Source of the DNA: Sphaeroforma arctica JP610
Lineage: Eukaryota > Opisthokonta > Ichthyosporea > Ichthyophonida
NCBI RefSeq assembly: GCF_001186125.1
Contig: NW_014040552.1
Span: 149,339-170,668, forward strand
Length of the DNA stretch: 21,330 bases
Direction: 5' to 3'
The notes beneath the pieces are model-generated. The model ran no database searches and was not told the DNA's origin. It saw only the letters and a program-made list of their open reading frames with translations. Position numbers and translations under genes: made by a program. Shown here in pieces: positions 7,400 through 16,962 of this stretch (its first letter is position 1; each line of letters begins with the position of its first letter).

Positions 7400-9925
7400 T
7401 CCTCGCTAGCTGTCAACTTTTAATTGTCCATTTCGATAGATGTCAGCTTTCAATTTCGCATTGGTCAATATATATATTTTCAGTACTATTAGAGGGCTCA
7501 TACATTGGCTCTACCGCTGACAATATATCCCTATTGGTATTGAAGGACTGAATAATATATAAAACCAATCATTTCTTATGTATAGAAGTATGGGCCACGC
7601 TACCATAACGACACTCGCGTTTCTCGGTGTAAATATTACTACAAGTACGAACAGAATATTATTAAATATCACAGTTGTGTATACATACACCCTGTTAAAC
7701 GCATAACTAACACGATGTCTAGCACAGATAAAAGGAAGTTCGTAGAGTTAGATATGGAAAAGAAGAATGAGTTGGTCATCCAAGTTAAAGGCTAGTGGGT
7801 GGAGTTTCGACAGAGACTCGGTAGCTAACAAGAAGTTACCACTTGTGAACAAGCTGTTAGGTCAGCAGCTAGAGAGTATGGTATACATGCTCGAACTGTA
7901 ACACGCATTATGGAACGTGCTCGAGAAGCTGGAGCTGAACATAATAAGGAGGACCCTGATGTAAAGCTAATTGCGTACAATAAGAACAACTACAGACGTT
8001 TGCGTGGCGCAGAGTATCCACTTCTGGAAAAGAAACTGATGGAGTGGGTCAATGTGCTTAGGGCACAAAGAGCTATCGTGGATCGTGTGACTATCTTGAC
8101 AAACGCTGAGATATTAGGTAAAGTTATGGGTGTGCGTGAGGACTTTCAGTTCTCTAATGGGTGGTTTAGCAACTTTGCTAAGCGTTGTGAATTGAGAAGT
8201 AAAGCAATACACGGGCAAGCTGGCGATGTAACAATAGACTTGGAATTTGAAAAGCAGATGATGCCTATTAGAGAATTCCTGAGCGACTTTCATCTTGATA
8301 ATATATACAATTTGGATGCGACAGGATTGCTCTATAAGTGTTTACCTAATCGTACGTATGTTGCGCCAAATGAGAACGGACGTATGTTAAGAGGTACAAA
8401 AGCTATGAAGGCAAAGGATCGAGCTACTTTGATAACCTGTACTAACGCTTCTGGTAACGACAAAGTTCCATTGATGGTAATCGGTTAGTCAAAGGAACCA
8501 AGATGCTTTAAAAGTGAAGAGACGTTGCCTCTACCTTATCATCATCAGAAGAATTCGTGGAATGATGTCGTACTGCAAGAGTATTGGTTCAAGAACGTAT
8601 TTCTAAAACGTATTTCTAAAACATATTCGCAAACGTACGAAGGAAAAGGTTGTTCTACTCATGAATAGTTTCGGTGCTCATGATGATGTGACCGAAAGAG
8701 ATGGTGTGATATACAAGCTACTACCAAAGAATTAATTGCACATCAGTATATCACCCTCTGGATGCAGGCGTCATTTATGCACTGAAATTTGGTTACAGAA
8801 GGCAGTTACTGAGAAAGACCATAGAGAACATGGAAGATCCAAAGAGGTGCAAAGCAATACGAGCTGAGGGTGCAAAACGTACAGAAGGTACTCGGGGTAT
8901 TAACTTCGGATATGCAGCAAATTTGTTAGATGTTTATGCACATGTGTAAGAAAGCCGGGGATAATTTGTCGACGGACAAAATACATAGCTTCTGGCTTAA
9001 GTCTACATGCCTACCCACACGGATCGCACCCAATTTTCATACAAAGATTGTGCTAACAAAGAAGGAACACGAAGAACGAGCCAATGATCTCCATGATCTT
9101 ACTGAACTGGTGACAAACATGCCGATCACGACTACCAACTCAGAAACCGAAAGTCACAATGACAGCATGGATATATATGAAGGTACTAGTGGAGGTGATA
9201 GTACCGCTCAAGAGAGTTGGGGACAAGTTCGTGGAAGCTTGTATGGATATAGAGTGGGATGCTGATATCTTATCGGCTACTGCTTCTGATGTGTTGTTTG
9301 GTGAGGAACTAATCCAGAATATATATCGTGAGCCCAAAGAAACAGAAAACGCTGACTGTACGGGAAACACGGAGAACGCTGAGACACAAGGGACAACAAG
9401 TATGGGCGAAATAGAACCAGGACTCGCACAAACTGATTGTTACACGTTCGAATCACAGAATCACGATCAGGACTCTCTATCTGATGCTGAGAGACTCGCA
9501 GAGATACAAAGCTAACCACTCAACGAGGTCATAAAAGAGTGCTACAGCTTCGCAAAGAACTAAGACGTTTGCAAAGTGAACACGATAAACTTGCGCAGTG
9601 AAGTAAGTCACAGATGGCAATGTCAGATTTCTTGAAAACAAGGACAAGGACGGGGACACTGATACGGAGATAGATGAATAAAACAAAGCCTCATTACACG
9701 TACTTTATTTCATCTTGAACTCTCACTATATCAGTTATGATAGGTTATGATAGGTTTGTATACCAATATATTTTAGACGTGATATACTGGGTTAAGAACA
9801 CGCATCATATGGTCGGATGGGCCGAAAACCTGTGGGCCAATCAAATGGCTGCTATAGTTGTCCACTTGATAGATGACATCGTGTCAACTTTTTGTTTCAG
9901 AGCGGTCGTTGACAACTAGAGAGGA
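7400..9925 (+). mobile_element. Decayed pogo/Tigger-type (CENP-B-like) DNA transposon
   Basis: The interior encodes a broken pogo-family transposase on the + strand. Candidate terminal inverted repeats are 7400-7417 and 9908-9925: 18 bases with 16 matches, core CTAG-Y-TGTCAAC. The subterminal zones also share a direct similarity (TTGTCCA and GATAGATG at about 7424-7442 and 9859-9875). I cannot see the TA target duplication typical of the family, so the exact ends are uncertain. The element inserted between genes and has accumulated several stops and frame changes, so it is not recent. Confidence 0.65.
7715..9513 (+). pseudogene. Pogo/Tigger transposase pseudogene
   Basis: The ATG at 7715 starts MSSTDKRKFVELDMEKKNEL, like the CENP-B N-terminal helix-turn-helix; this frame stops at 7793. 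The longest intact piece, 7910-8488, holds a CENP-B/Tc5-type DNA-binding region (LEKKLMEWV, VTILTNAEILGK, NGWFSNFAKR) and the start of the DDE_1 nuclease. The first catalytic Asp is in YNLDATGLLY at 8315-8317, where the family usually has DETGL. VPLMVIG is followed by TAG at 8486 where families have VIGKSKKPRC. A 13-bp tandem duplication (8595-8607, 8608-8620) shifts the frame. The second acidic site reads LLMNSFGAH where LLLDNAPAH is usual, so the Asp is lost. The third Asp is kept in HPLDAGVIYALKFGYRR (8761-8763). C-terminal pieces lie at 8930-9265 and 9159-9515, with an AATAAA at 9677. Catalysis would be impossible. Confidence 0.82.
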
Positions 9926-10535
9926 TACGTACAGAACCCACACATTTAAAGCACCAAAACAAACCAATGAATTTTGATTTTTACTTCTTGCAAAATTGAT
10001 TTTAATTGGTCCATACATATTTGCAAGTCCCGTCTGAGCCTCCCTGTTCCCTGACCGAGTTTTTTTTTAATGTAAAGAAATACCCCCTCACAGCACTGTG
10101 TCAGCAGAGTGTCAGATGTGGTAAATATTTAGGCAACGTTCTGCAACTCAATATGAAAATGTCAATTTTTGAAGAAGAAGAAAAAAGTGCATTTTGGATC
10201 GATTTTATTTTTTTGGATTTTCAATATAATTAAAATGGGTACAACATCATTCTCAAAAATATTTGAGTTCCTTATATACTTTTTAAACACGGCATATACT
10301 TTTTAAAAACGGCCATTTTTTCCAACCGTCGAATTTTACGTCTACGGCAGCTTTTTTACGTAAACCTCAATACCGCCAAAAATAGAAAGAGTAAAATCGA
10401 AACCGCGCCATTTCTCAAAACGCGCCATGTATCGTTTTGTTCGTGCTGCTAACTGTTGAGATATTTCGTTCATTACCGTTAGAATAAATAAAGTATAGTC
10501 GTATTCTGCAAGTGCCACACCATTTATCAGCCACA
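9926..10535. other. AT-rich interval, no gene recognised
   Basis: It holds short poly-T/poly-A runs and a small direct repeat (ATATACTTTTTAAA near 10275 and 10295). I see no protein homology. The last 100 bases could be the promoter and 5' UTR of the reading frame starting at 10536. Confidence 0.4.
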
Positions 10536-10847
10536 ATGAGTGCAAACCCATCTCACGCATCTAGATACATGGATTCTCTTGTGGAGGAAGATGGGGTCAC
10601 TGGGAATGAATCGGCTGAGGATTCGTCTGACGTGGCTGATCAAAATACCCATATATCCACACAAAACAAAATGCACAACTCGATCTCAAACAATCAAACC
10701 ATGCACGCATTGCCCGATCCATCACCATCAAAGCTTGATTATCTCGATTTGAATTTCAATCCAATTATTCCAAGTCATCTGACATCAACTTTGTATGTCG
10801 ACATTTCTGCCACATTTAATCCTATACAGCCCACTTTCAAGCTGTAA
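10536..10847 (+). CDS. Unidentified reading frame, Ser/Asn-rich acidic protein, 103 codons
   Basis: It begins ATG in the context CCACAATGAG and encodes a hydrophilic, low-complexity protein (MSANPSHASRYMDSLVEEDG, then DSSDVADQN and LPDPSPSKLDYLDLNFNP) with no domain that I recognise. The same frame stays open after the TAA at 10845 for about 70 bases (…VDLSKNATKSKKRSASTGN), ending where the left inverted arm begins at about 10913. The original reading frame may therefore have been longer and cut off by that insertion. Composition differs from the surrounding AT-rich repeats, so a relic of a gene is plausible; whether it belonged to the host or to a mobile element is unclear. Confidence 0.35.
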   Translation: MSANPSHASRYMDSLVEEDGVTGNESAEDSSDVADQNTHISTQNKMHNSISNNQTMHALPDPSPSKLDYLDLNFNPIIPSHLTSTLYVDISATFNPIQPTFKL

Positions 10848-10912
10848 CCATCTAGCGTGTGTGTTGATTTGTCGAAGAATGCGACAAAGTCAAAGAAAAG
10901 ATCGGCTTCTAC

Positions 10913-11445
10913 CGGTAATGTATGTTTCGGTCTATCAAGGCGATATTAACGCCTTAGAGTAATTAAACGCTTAGGCTAAGTCTAAGTATAGTTAAATTTG
11001 AAATAAATAAACGAAATGAGTATTTTAGTAAAGGTAGGTATGCCTCGTGAAAACAGCAATACTCTGAGGGATTGTGAGGCCGCGACATTGCCTATATATA
11101 ATCCTCTCAGTAATGTTATCGCCGAAGGGATTTTATTTAGTGTTTCGTTGTCGCTCTATTAGAAACTATTGTATGTTTCGTTGGACGAACCCGAGAGACT
11201 CATAAAAACCTATTTTTAGAAACAAACGGAATAGAAAAAAATGATGTCCATAGTTATTGCTTTAACCAATAACTTGCCACTTATCCATAATTACCGACTT
11301 CGCCTTCAGCAGACTGGCACATCTGGTTGGCTGAACGGAGGTTAAACTAGGTAACGCGAATAGTCTCTAGAAACCTATATTCGGTTGAGCCATCTCGCTA
11401 CCGAAGTTTTCAGATATAAACAAAGTTGGAAAATAAATATAGTTC
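10913..11445 (+). repeat. Left inverted arm
   Basis: A continuous arm running from about GGTAATGTATGTTTCGGTC to the AAATAAATATAG region. Its outer 370 bases pair with 12859-13190 and its inner 160 bases with 11880-12039. Confidence 0.82.
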
Positions 11446-11879
11446 TATTAATAGAACTAGACCAACTCTTATACTTGGTAAGCGGATTGGGGTGATGATG
11501 GAGGTTTTCGAGACGCGACATAAGTTTCAGCATTCTTGGATTGTGTCAAATCTGGACTAGGTGCATTCTTGGAAGACTTCATAATCGGAATAATCAGTAC
11601 TTGGGCACCAGTAATCTTGTCCACCATTCACTTCTGGCAATATATCCAGATCGTCGACAACATTCTTACTATGTAAAACAGTACAAACATCATGATTGTG
11701 CTGAACAAACAAGCGGCAAATATATTCTGTGTCAGCTCGTCTTTGTAGTTCCGCATTCTTGTATGCATTTCTTTAGGAACTCGAGCCTTAAAGTGAGACC
11801 CGTCTAATTCCCCCTGTAATAAGCCGGGCCTCCGCATTCGACTCTATGTATAAACGTGTTCTTAAGCAGTACGCAAGTT
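11446..11879. other. Central unpaired segment of the inverted-repeat element
   Basis: It has no recognised protein. One minus-strand frame (11628-11837) would encode 69 residues with a hydrophobic stretch, but nothing supports it as a gene. A short palindromic TTCTATTAATAGAA lies at about 11443-11456. Confidence 0.4.
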
Positions 11880-12039
11880 ATAAACATACTTTCCAAATTT
11901 ATTTATATCTGAATACTTCGGTAGCGAGATGCCTCAACCGAATATAGGTTTCTAGGGACTATTAACGCTACCTAGTTGATCCTCCAATAAGCCAACCAGA
12001 TGTGCGTCTGATGAAGGCTAAGTCGGCAATTCTTGATAG
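11880..12039 (-). repeat. Right inverted arm, inner block
   Basis: In reverse complement this block follows the left arm from about 11285 to 11440, sharing long runs such as CTAGAAACCTATATTCGGTT and ATCTCGCTACCGAAGT. It ends with TTCTTGATAG at 12030-12039, repeated at the far side of the insert. Confidence 0.82.
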
Positions 12040-12858
12040 GGATAATATTATCTATTACAAAAATGGCAAGTATGTATGATACAATGTATGAACATATGGT
12101 ATGGCTCTCATAGTCGCTGTAGTGGTTCAGGAAATATTGATGGGAAGAAGTGGTCAGTAAATTCCCGTTTGAAGCTTGGGCCAAGTGAGTCGACAATGGA
12201 AGATATGTGCTGAGTCAATTCGGGCCGGTTTTAATAAAACATTGTTACTATCGAATGCTCCATATATTTGCTTGCTGACTTACTAAGTAGAGTACCTACC
12301 TCTGTGGTACGGATCGGGTCTGCGCCGTGAAGTGCCGCGGAATGGGTTAGTGCAGTGTACGAGATACCGAGAAGGACCAGGTTATCCGTCATAATCCGGT
12401 CGAGAAGCGAGAATGGGGGTAAGCCAATGCCGCACCAGACCACGGATGAGTTCGGTATGTGTTGGCTGGCCTAGATTGGAAGCATCATAGTCGGAACCAA
12501 CAAGCGCGATGATTTGGTTTGAACCGATATTTGGAAGTAGTACTTCAACATCGTGATTAGCCGGGGTTTGGAGAACATCTGTTGATGTGTCAGAAACGGG
12601 TGAGAGTACGGTGGTTCTTCAACATGCTGGAGAAAAGATCCAAGGTGTTCGTGGAGGGTCCAGGTACCGTGGAAGTCGTGACACTCCTTTATTGCTGAAG
12701 GAGGTCAGGGCCAATGGGCGGCAGTTTCGGGCCTACCAGGATGCGTCGAATCAATTGTTGGATGCAGGTAAAGTGGCTGGTAGTGAACTTGTGGCTACCG
12801 GGGCAGACAGGGCAGAGAAAGCCGTCGGTGCGGTAGTCGAGCAATGTGAACATGTACG
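12040..12858. mobile_element. 819-bp insert splitting the right arm, flanked by a 10-bp direct repeat
   Basis: TTCTTGATAG occurs at 12030-12039 and 12859-12868, exactly where alignment to the left arm is interrupted and resumes. This looks like a target-site duplication. The insert is GC-richer than the arms and has no clear terminal inverted repeats. It carries open frames on both strands (12557-12865 plus; about 12410-12620 and 12231-12443 minus), none recognised. It could be a small non-autonomous transposon or captured DNA. Confidence 0.6.
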
Positions 12859-12865
12859 TTCTTGA
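12557..12865 (+). CDS. Unidentified open frame within the insert
   Basis: Open from 12557, with no ATG near the start. The peptide is hydrophilic and probably helical (VSETGESTVVLQHAGEK, then SNQLLDAGKVAGSELVATGA). Its stop lies inside the distal direct repeat, so the true reading frame, if any, was cut by the insertion boundary. It may be an internal exon or a gene fragment carried in the insert. I do not recognise it. Confidence 0.25.
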   Translation, partial: LAGVWRTSVDVSETGESTVVLQHAGEKIQGVRGGSRYRGSRDTPLLLKEVRANGRQFRAYQDASNQLLDAGKVAGSELVATGADRAEKAVGAVVEQCEHVRS

Positions 12866-13190
12866 TAGTGACAAGTTATTGGTTAAGACTATAATTAAGG
12901 ACGTCAAGAGTAATATTTTTCTAAAGATTTTTATGAGTCTGAGCGGCAACGAAACACTAAATAAAATCCCTTCGGCGGAAACAGTACTGAGAATATTATA
13001 TATAGGCAATGTCTCAGTCTCAAAATCTCTCATAGTATTGCTGTTTTCACGAGGCAACCCTAACTTTATTAAACGTCTCATTTCGTTTATTTATATCGAG
13101 ATTTACACGATATAGAATTTATCTACGCGTTAATTTATTCTAAGGCATTAGTATCGCCTTTATTAGACCGAATCTTACGTAAGGTGCAAC
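12859..13190 (-). repeat. Right inverted arm, outer block
   Basis: In reverse complement it matches the left arm from about 10913 to 11285, including CATTGCCTATATATAAT, AAATAAACGAAA and TTTAGTGTTTCGTTG. An apparent 130-codon minus-strand frame here is arm sequence, not a gene. Confidence 0.82.
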
Positions 13191-13519
13191 CAAAGATTGA
13201 AGTTAAGTGACAAACATACCAAGATTCTGAACATGTGACAGTACTAAGTAGAGTATGGGACTCTACTGTGGACAATTAGGTGGTTTTCCAAATATAGATT
13301 GGTTTTTCCACTGAAATTAGAATTGTACATAATATAGGAACGACACCAATCTGACACCTGAAAATGACACTTTGGGAATCTCTAATTGATGGGAGTACCA
13401 TGAGAGAGGGTCTCGGGCATGAAATGGTTGTTGGTACAAACCTATGGTATAATTCGATAATGATCTCAGAGCAACATAATCCACTGAGAAAAGGACAGGA
13501 TCAGTGTTGTTAGAATTTA

Positions 13520-13960
13520 GGACAACCTGGTTTTGATTCCTCCTAGCCAGCCAACTAGATGTGCCCGTCTATGCCTTAAATGGGATAGGGAGCTAGGTAC
13601 CAAGTTATGGGATTTAGGTGCAGATTTATACTGCACCAGCTTGGTGTTTTGATTTTCTTTTTTCTTTTCTTAAGTTGGACATTGAGGTATTTTATTGGTT
13701 AGTTTGATTGGGTGATTGTTTCGAGGCGTGAAATGTAAAGGTTCTAGGGTTTGAAATTATATCTAATATTGTTAACTAAAACATAAATAAATCTAGACCG
13801 AAGTAGTGAGTGATTAGAGTGGATCATATAGACAATAGTCTCAGTCTAAAATCCTCTAATATTTTGCTCAATACCAAGGGCTGAAGCTAAACTTATTTAA
13901 CATTTTGCATTTTAACGTATTAACGTATGTTCTTATAACGTAAACGTTTTGGTATCGTGT
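13520..13960 (-). repeat. Degenerate relative of the right inverted arm
   Basis: It shares, in the same order, GCCAAC-AGATGTG (13550; compare 11991), CAAGTTAT (13602; compare 12873), GTCTCAGTCT (13838; compare 13011) and ACATAAATAAAT/AAACTTATTTAAC-type ends. There is no 819-bp insert at the corresponding site. It appears to be a solo, older copy of the arm family. Confidence 0.55.
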
Positions 13961-14517
13961 ATAGTCAGCCTAGAGGAGACCGACTTTTACAGTTTCAAAA
14001 GAAATTTTACGCGAATTCAAAGAAATAGCCATTCTTTTTTACAAAAACAGCTTTTGAAACTTTTGTAAAAATACGATTATAGATGTTCAAAACAGGTGAT
14101 TTTGGAAGTATGGTCATTTTTCAAGTTTGAGTTGCAAACCGATTTTTTGAGAAGATGCCTATTTTGAATTTTGAAAAATGCCCTTTTATGCAAAAATGAA
14201 CATTTCATCGAAAATGGCCGTAATATTAGAGTTGCAGAACAGGGCCTTATCAATGTGCGGTATACCACACATGAGGCCAACGGCTGTTGCGGAGTTGCCT
14301 GCTGGGAGTGTTGGGATAAAGTTGAGCTTCAAGTGTATTCGATTGTTGTCAGTCGAACTACACACTTCATAGCTAAAGAGTGGCGACTGAACTATTGGCA
14401 TGCATCGCTCTGAATCCGACCTGGCCTTACCTTTACTATAACGTGGTTGATATCATCTGGCAGCATTGACATCTTTCACGCAGATACACAGCAATTCAGT
14501 ATCAGCAACCGTTGAAC
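13961..14517. other. AT-rich interval with a perfect hairpin, no gene recognised
   Basis: TTTTTACAAAA at 14036-14046 is perfectly inverted at 14061-14071 across a 14-base loop. The 14080-14240 part is A/T-run-rich (GAAAAATGCCC, CGAAAATGGCCG). The overlapping frames at 14077-14413 on both strands resemble nothing that I know. Confidence 0.4.
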
Positions 14518-14657
14518 ATGTCTTTCTCCGCAATGCTCGGTGCTCTGAGGCGACTCGCCAACACCACTACACGAACCCCAACCATACTGTTAACGCCTGT
14601 GCATACAGCGATTCATTATCCAATTGGCCTCAGGCCTGAGCTGCCTATAATTGCAAG
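14518..14657 (+). CDS. Candidate first coding exon with presequence-like N terminus
   Basis: The ATG at 14518 opens a 46-codon frame ending at a good donor, AG|GTATGT at 14658. The peptide starts MSFSAMLGALRRLANTTTRT and ends with GLRPELPIIA. It is rich in Ser, Thr, Ala and Arg with no acidic residue for about 40 positions, which is typical of mitochondrial targeting peptides. The downstream exon is not certain. The phase (2) would fit the acceptor at 15440, giving about 25 more residues to a TGA at 15514, or the zinc-finger exon acceptor at 16214. I do not recognise the protein. Confidence 0.35.
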
Positions 14658-14900
14658 GTATGTCCACGTGTAGGCTCTTGACAATTCGGTACCACATACG
14701 TTTCTATATATTGGAGTTGATAAAGTTCCGCCTGACTACAGGATGTTTCGCAACCATCAGTCGAACAATAATTAACGACATCGACGTCTTTTCTACTATA
14801 TCAGAGGGTGAGCTATTCATACATGATTCTCACCTGGTGGCGATGTCTCGTGTTTAGAATGTGTTTTGTTACATTTCAAACATACACAAGCACTATTGCT

Positions 14901-14945
<45 letters not shown>

Positions 14946-15114
14946 ATGTGTACACATGTTCGTATATATATATATATGTGTGTGTGTGTATGTGTATGTA
15001 TATATGTATATATATAATTATATGTCTTTATATATATTATTTGTATATATTGATATCAATATATATATGTGTGTGTGTGTGTGCGTGTGTGTGTGTGCAA
15101 GTGTGTGTGTGTAA

Positions 15115-15148
<34 letters not shown>

Positions 15149-15302
15149 ACATCCGTGTTTGTATCTATGTACGTATGTATATATGTAAACATGTTTCTAT
15201 TTGTGTATGCAAATTACCATATATATGTATATATGTGTGTGTGTGTGTGTGTTTTTGGGTATGTTTGTATATATGTATGTATATGCATATATATATATAT
15301 GC

Positions 15303-15334
<32 letters not shown>

Positions 15335-15394
15335 GTCTGTGTCTGTGTCTGTGTTTATGTGTGCGTGTATGTCTGTGTGTGTAAGTATATAATT

Positions 15395-15439
<45 letters not shown>

Positions 15440-15986
15440 GAACTCGTACTTCAAAAAATTTGATTAGATCAGATGCCATAATTTTTATGGTGTTCTGGTT
15501 CACCTCACCTTATTGACATCATCGTGCTTGAAAATAGTGTTTCTATTCTGTGACTGTATTGGCAGTCTTATAACACATAGTGATGCAAGGGGCCGCTGTC
15601 ATAAGAAGATCTACTTTCGATAGTATATTACTGAAGTATATTCTGTACAAGTGTATTTGATGTCAACGCAATTCCAGAATTTGCCAGAGAACACTTATTC
15701 TGTGTACATCGGTGTCGTTTGGGGATCTGTTAAATGAAGATCAACGTCATGTGGTGGTGCACAAACAATGAATACGGAATGTGTTAGGTGTTTAATTCCG
15801 TTGTGATGCAAACGCTTTTTAGGCCATATACGCTTTAGGTTTATGATCTATTGTGGCTGATCCGGTACAAATTACGAAAGTATCCCACATAATCCTCACA
15901 CTATTCTGCGCCGCCCACTCGAATTGATGATCAAAATGTATGACCAGGCGACCCAAGACACTCTTGTATATATCTACAGTTCACAG
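14658..15986. other. Interval dominated by microsatellites, no firm gene
   Basis: The first 230 bases have no clear exon. The microsatellite block follows, and 15445-15986 is unique sequence with no recognised product. A possible short exon at 15441-15516 is discussed with the 14518 exon. Confidence 0.4.
14898..15437. repeat. Large (TA)n/(TG)n/(TATG)n compound microsatellite
   Basis: About 540 bases of alternating TA, TG, TATG and TGTC runs, ending in a pure TA run at about 15399-15436. Several overlapping frames read Y/I/C/V repeats and are artefacts. Confidence 0.96.
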
Positions 15987-16015
15987 GCACCCCTATAGCT
16001 GCACACGCTTTGGTT

Positions 16016-16650
16016 ATGGGTGTTCTAGTATGGCGTAGTTTGGATAGCGAGAGCGCTTCAGTCGGTCAAGATACTGTGGAAAACAGCTCTGTGCGGTCAG
16101 TATAGAAATGTTTGTTCTGAAAGCATCCCATTGGTTCCATGATCGTCGTCATTCATTTCACAAATATAATTTATCAATATGTACATTTGTATTAAATATT
16201 TTACTAAAACACAGCCTCCGTGCCGCAAACAATCTCTCGGTCCGCACTATTGGATCTGCATCTGGCAACGAGAAGATATACGCGTGTGAGTGGCCCGGCT
16301 GTGGTCAGACATCTGTCAGTCCTGCTAACCTGAAGATTCATATCCGGGTGCACACGGGCGACCGTCCGTATACCTGTGACTACCCTGGGTGTGGCAAGAA
16401 GTTTGTTCAAAAAGGCCATTTAAAAACGCACATTCGCGTGCACACAGGGGAACGGCCCTATGCCTGTGACTATCCTGGGTGTGGACAAGCCTTCAAGCAA
16501 ATTATTACGTTGCAGTATCACAAAAGCGTTCACTCGGACGAACGGCCCTATGCCTGTGACGTACCTGGGTGTTCTGCCAAATATAAACGGTTTTATAGTA
16601 TGCAACGCCATAAACGCAATCAACATGGCGAGCACGACTCAACCAATTAA
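16016..16650 (+). CDS. Four-finger C2H2 zinc-finger protein (two exons)
   Basis: The preferred model joins 16016-16095 (ATG GGT GTT...) by donor GTCAGT at 16096 and acceptor ACAG at 16211-16214 to 16215-16650. It gives 171 residues in one frame. The alternative is a single exon from the ATG at 16108 (180 residues), whose N terminus looks like translated AT-rich intron. The four fingers use C-x4-C-x12-H-x3-H: CEWPGC, CDYPGCGKKF, CDYPGCGQAF and CDVPGC (the last with H-x4-H). They are joined by TGDRPY, TGERPY and SDERPY linkers. Finger 1 has Ser where the conserved Phe normally sits. The CxxPGC spacing and linkers are typical of TFIIIA/YY1/Zic-like nuclear DNA-binding proteins. Fingers 3 and 4 share identical codons over CGGCCCTATGCCTGTGAC, suggesting recent finger duplication. 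DNA target and ortholog are unknown. Confidence 0.85.
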
Positions 16651-16714
16651 ACATAAGCCGCTGCACAGGCGCGGGTATTCAATAGAAATGCACGCGGATT
16701 GTCTTCTCGTCGGT

Positions 16715-16915
16715 CACACTTGATCCAAAAGGTGTTTGTATTTGAATACCATTTGATCCAAAAGGTGTTAGTATTTGAATACCACTTGATCCAAAAGATG
16801 TTTACATTAGAATATCACTTGATCCAAAAGGTGTTTATATTTGAATACCACTTGATCCAAAAGGTGTTTATATCTGAATACCACTTGATCCAAAAGGTGT
16901 CTATATCTGAATTCA
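16715..16915. repeat. Minisatellite, 33-bp unit, six copies
   Basis: Units contain CACTTGATCCAAAAGGTGTT followed by TRTATTTGAATAC. It starts about 65 bases after the zinc-finger stop codon, so it may lie in that gene's 3' UTR. The unit is 11 codons, and a frame reading HLIQKVFVFEY repeatedly is open across it, but it has no good start or homology. Confidence 0.93.
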
Positions 16916-16962
16916 TGCCGTTGTACCAATGCACGCTGAAGGTGTTCAACCCCGAGCCATGA

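Larger units (their letters stand above)
10913..13190. mobile_element. Composite element with long inverted terminal arms (foldback/long-TIR type)
   Basis: The left arm (about 10913-11445, 530 bp) matches in inverted orientation two separate right-hand blocks: 11880-12039 (inner part) and 12859-13190 (outer part). As an example, GCCTCGTGAAAACAGCAAT at 11042-11060 is exactly inverted at 13037-13055. The unpaired centre is about 11446-11880. The right arm is split by an insert (12040-12858). No transposase or other known protein is recognisable, so the family is unassigned; it is probably a non-autonomous DNA element. Arms differ by scattered substitutions and small indels, including about 40 extra bases in the left arm near 11160-11200, so the insertion is not recent. 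Confidence 0.8.

Noticed and set aside
11628-11837. Minus-strand 69-codon frame with a hydrophobic stretch
   Set aside because: No homology, and it lies in the unpaired centre of the inverted-arm element with no promoter or splice evidence.
12689-13081. A 130-codon minus-strand frame
   Set aside because: It overlaps the outer right inverted arm; the matching left arm does not preserve the frame, so it is not a conserved protein.
15987-16095. Internal exon starting at acceptor 15986 for the zinc-finger gene
   Set aside because: The frame is open from 15944, but an ATG at 16016 explains the start and no upstream exon with the needed phase was found; the larger exon remains possible.
16699-16962. 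Open frame of six 11-residue repeats (HLIQKVFVFEY)
   Set aside because: A 33-bp minisatellite just after the zinc-finger stop; no suitable start, splice site or homology supports translation.
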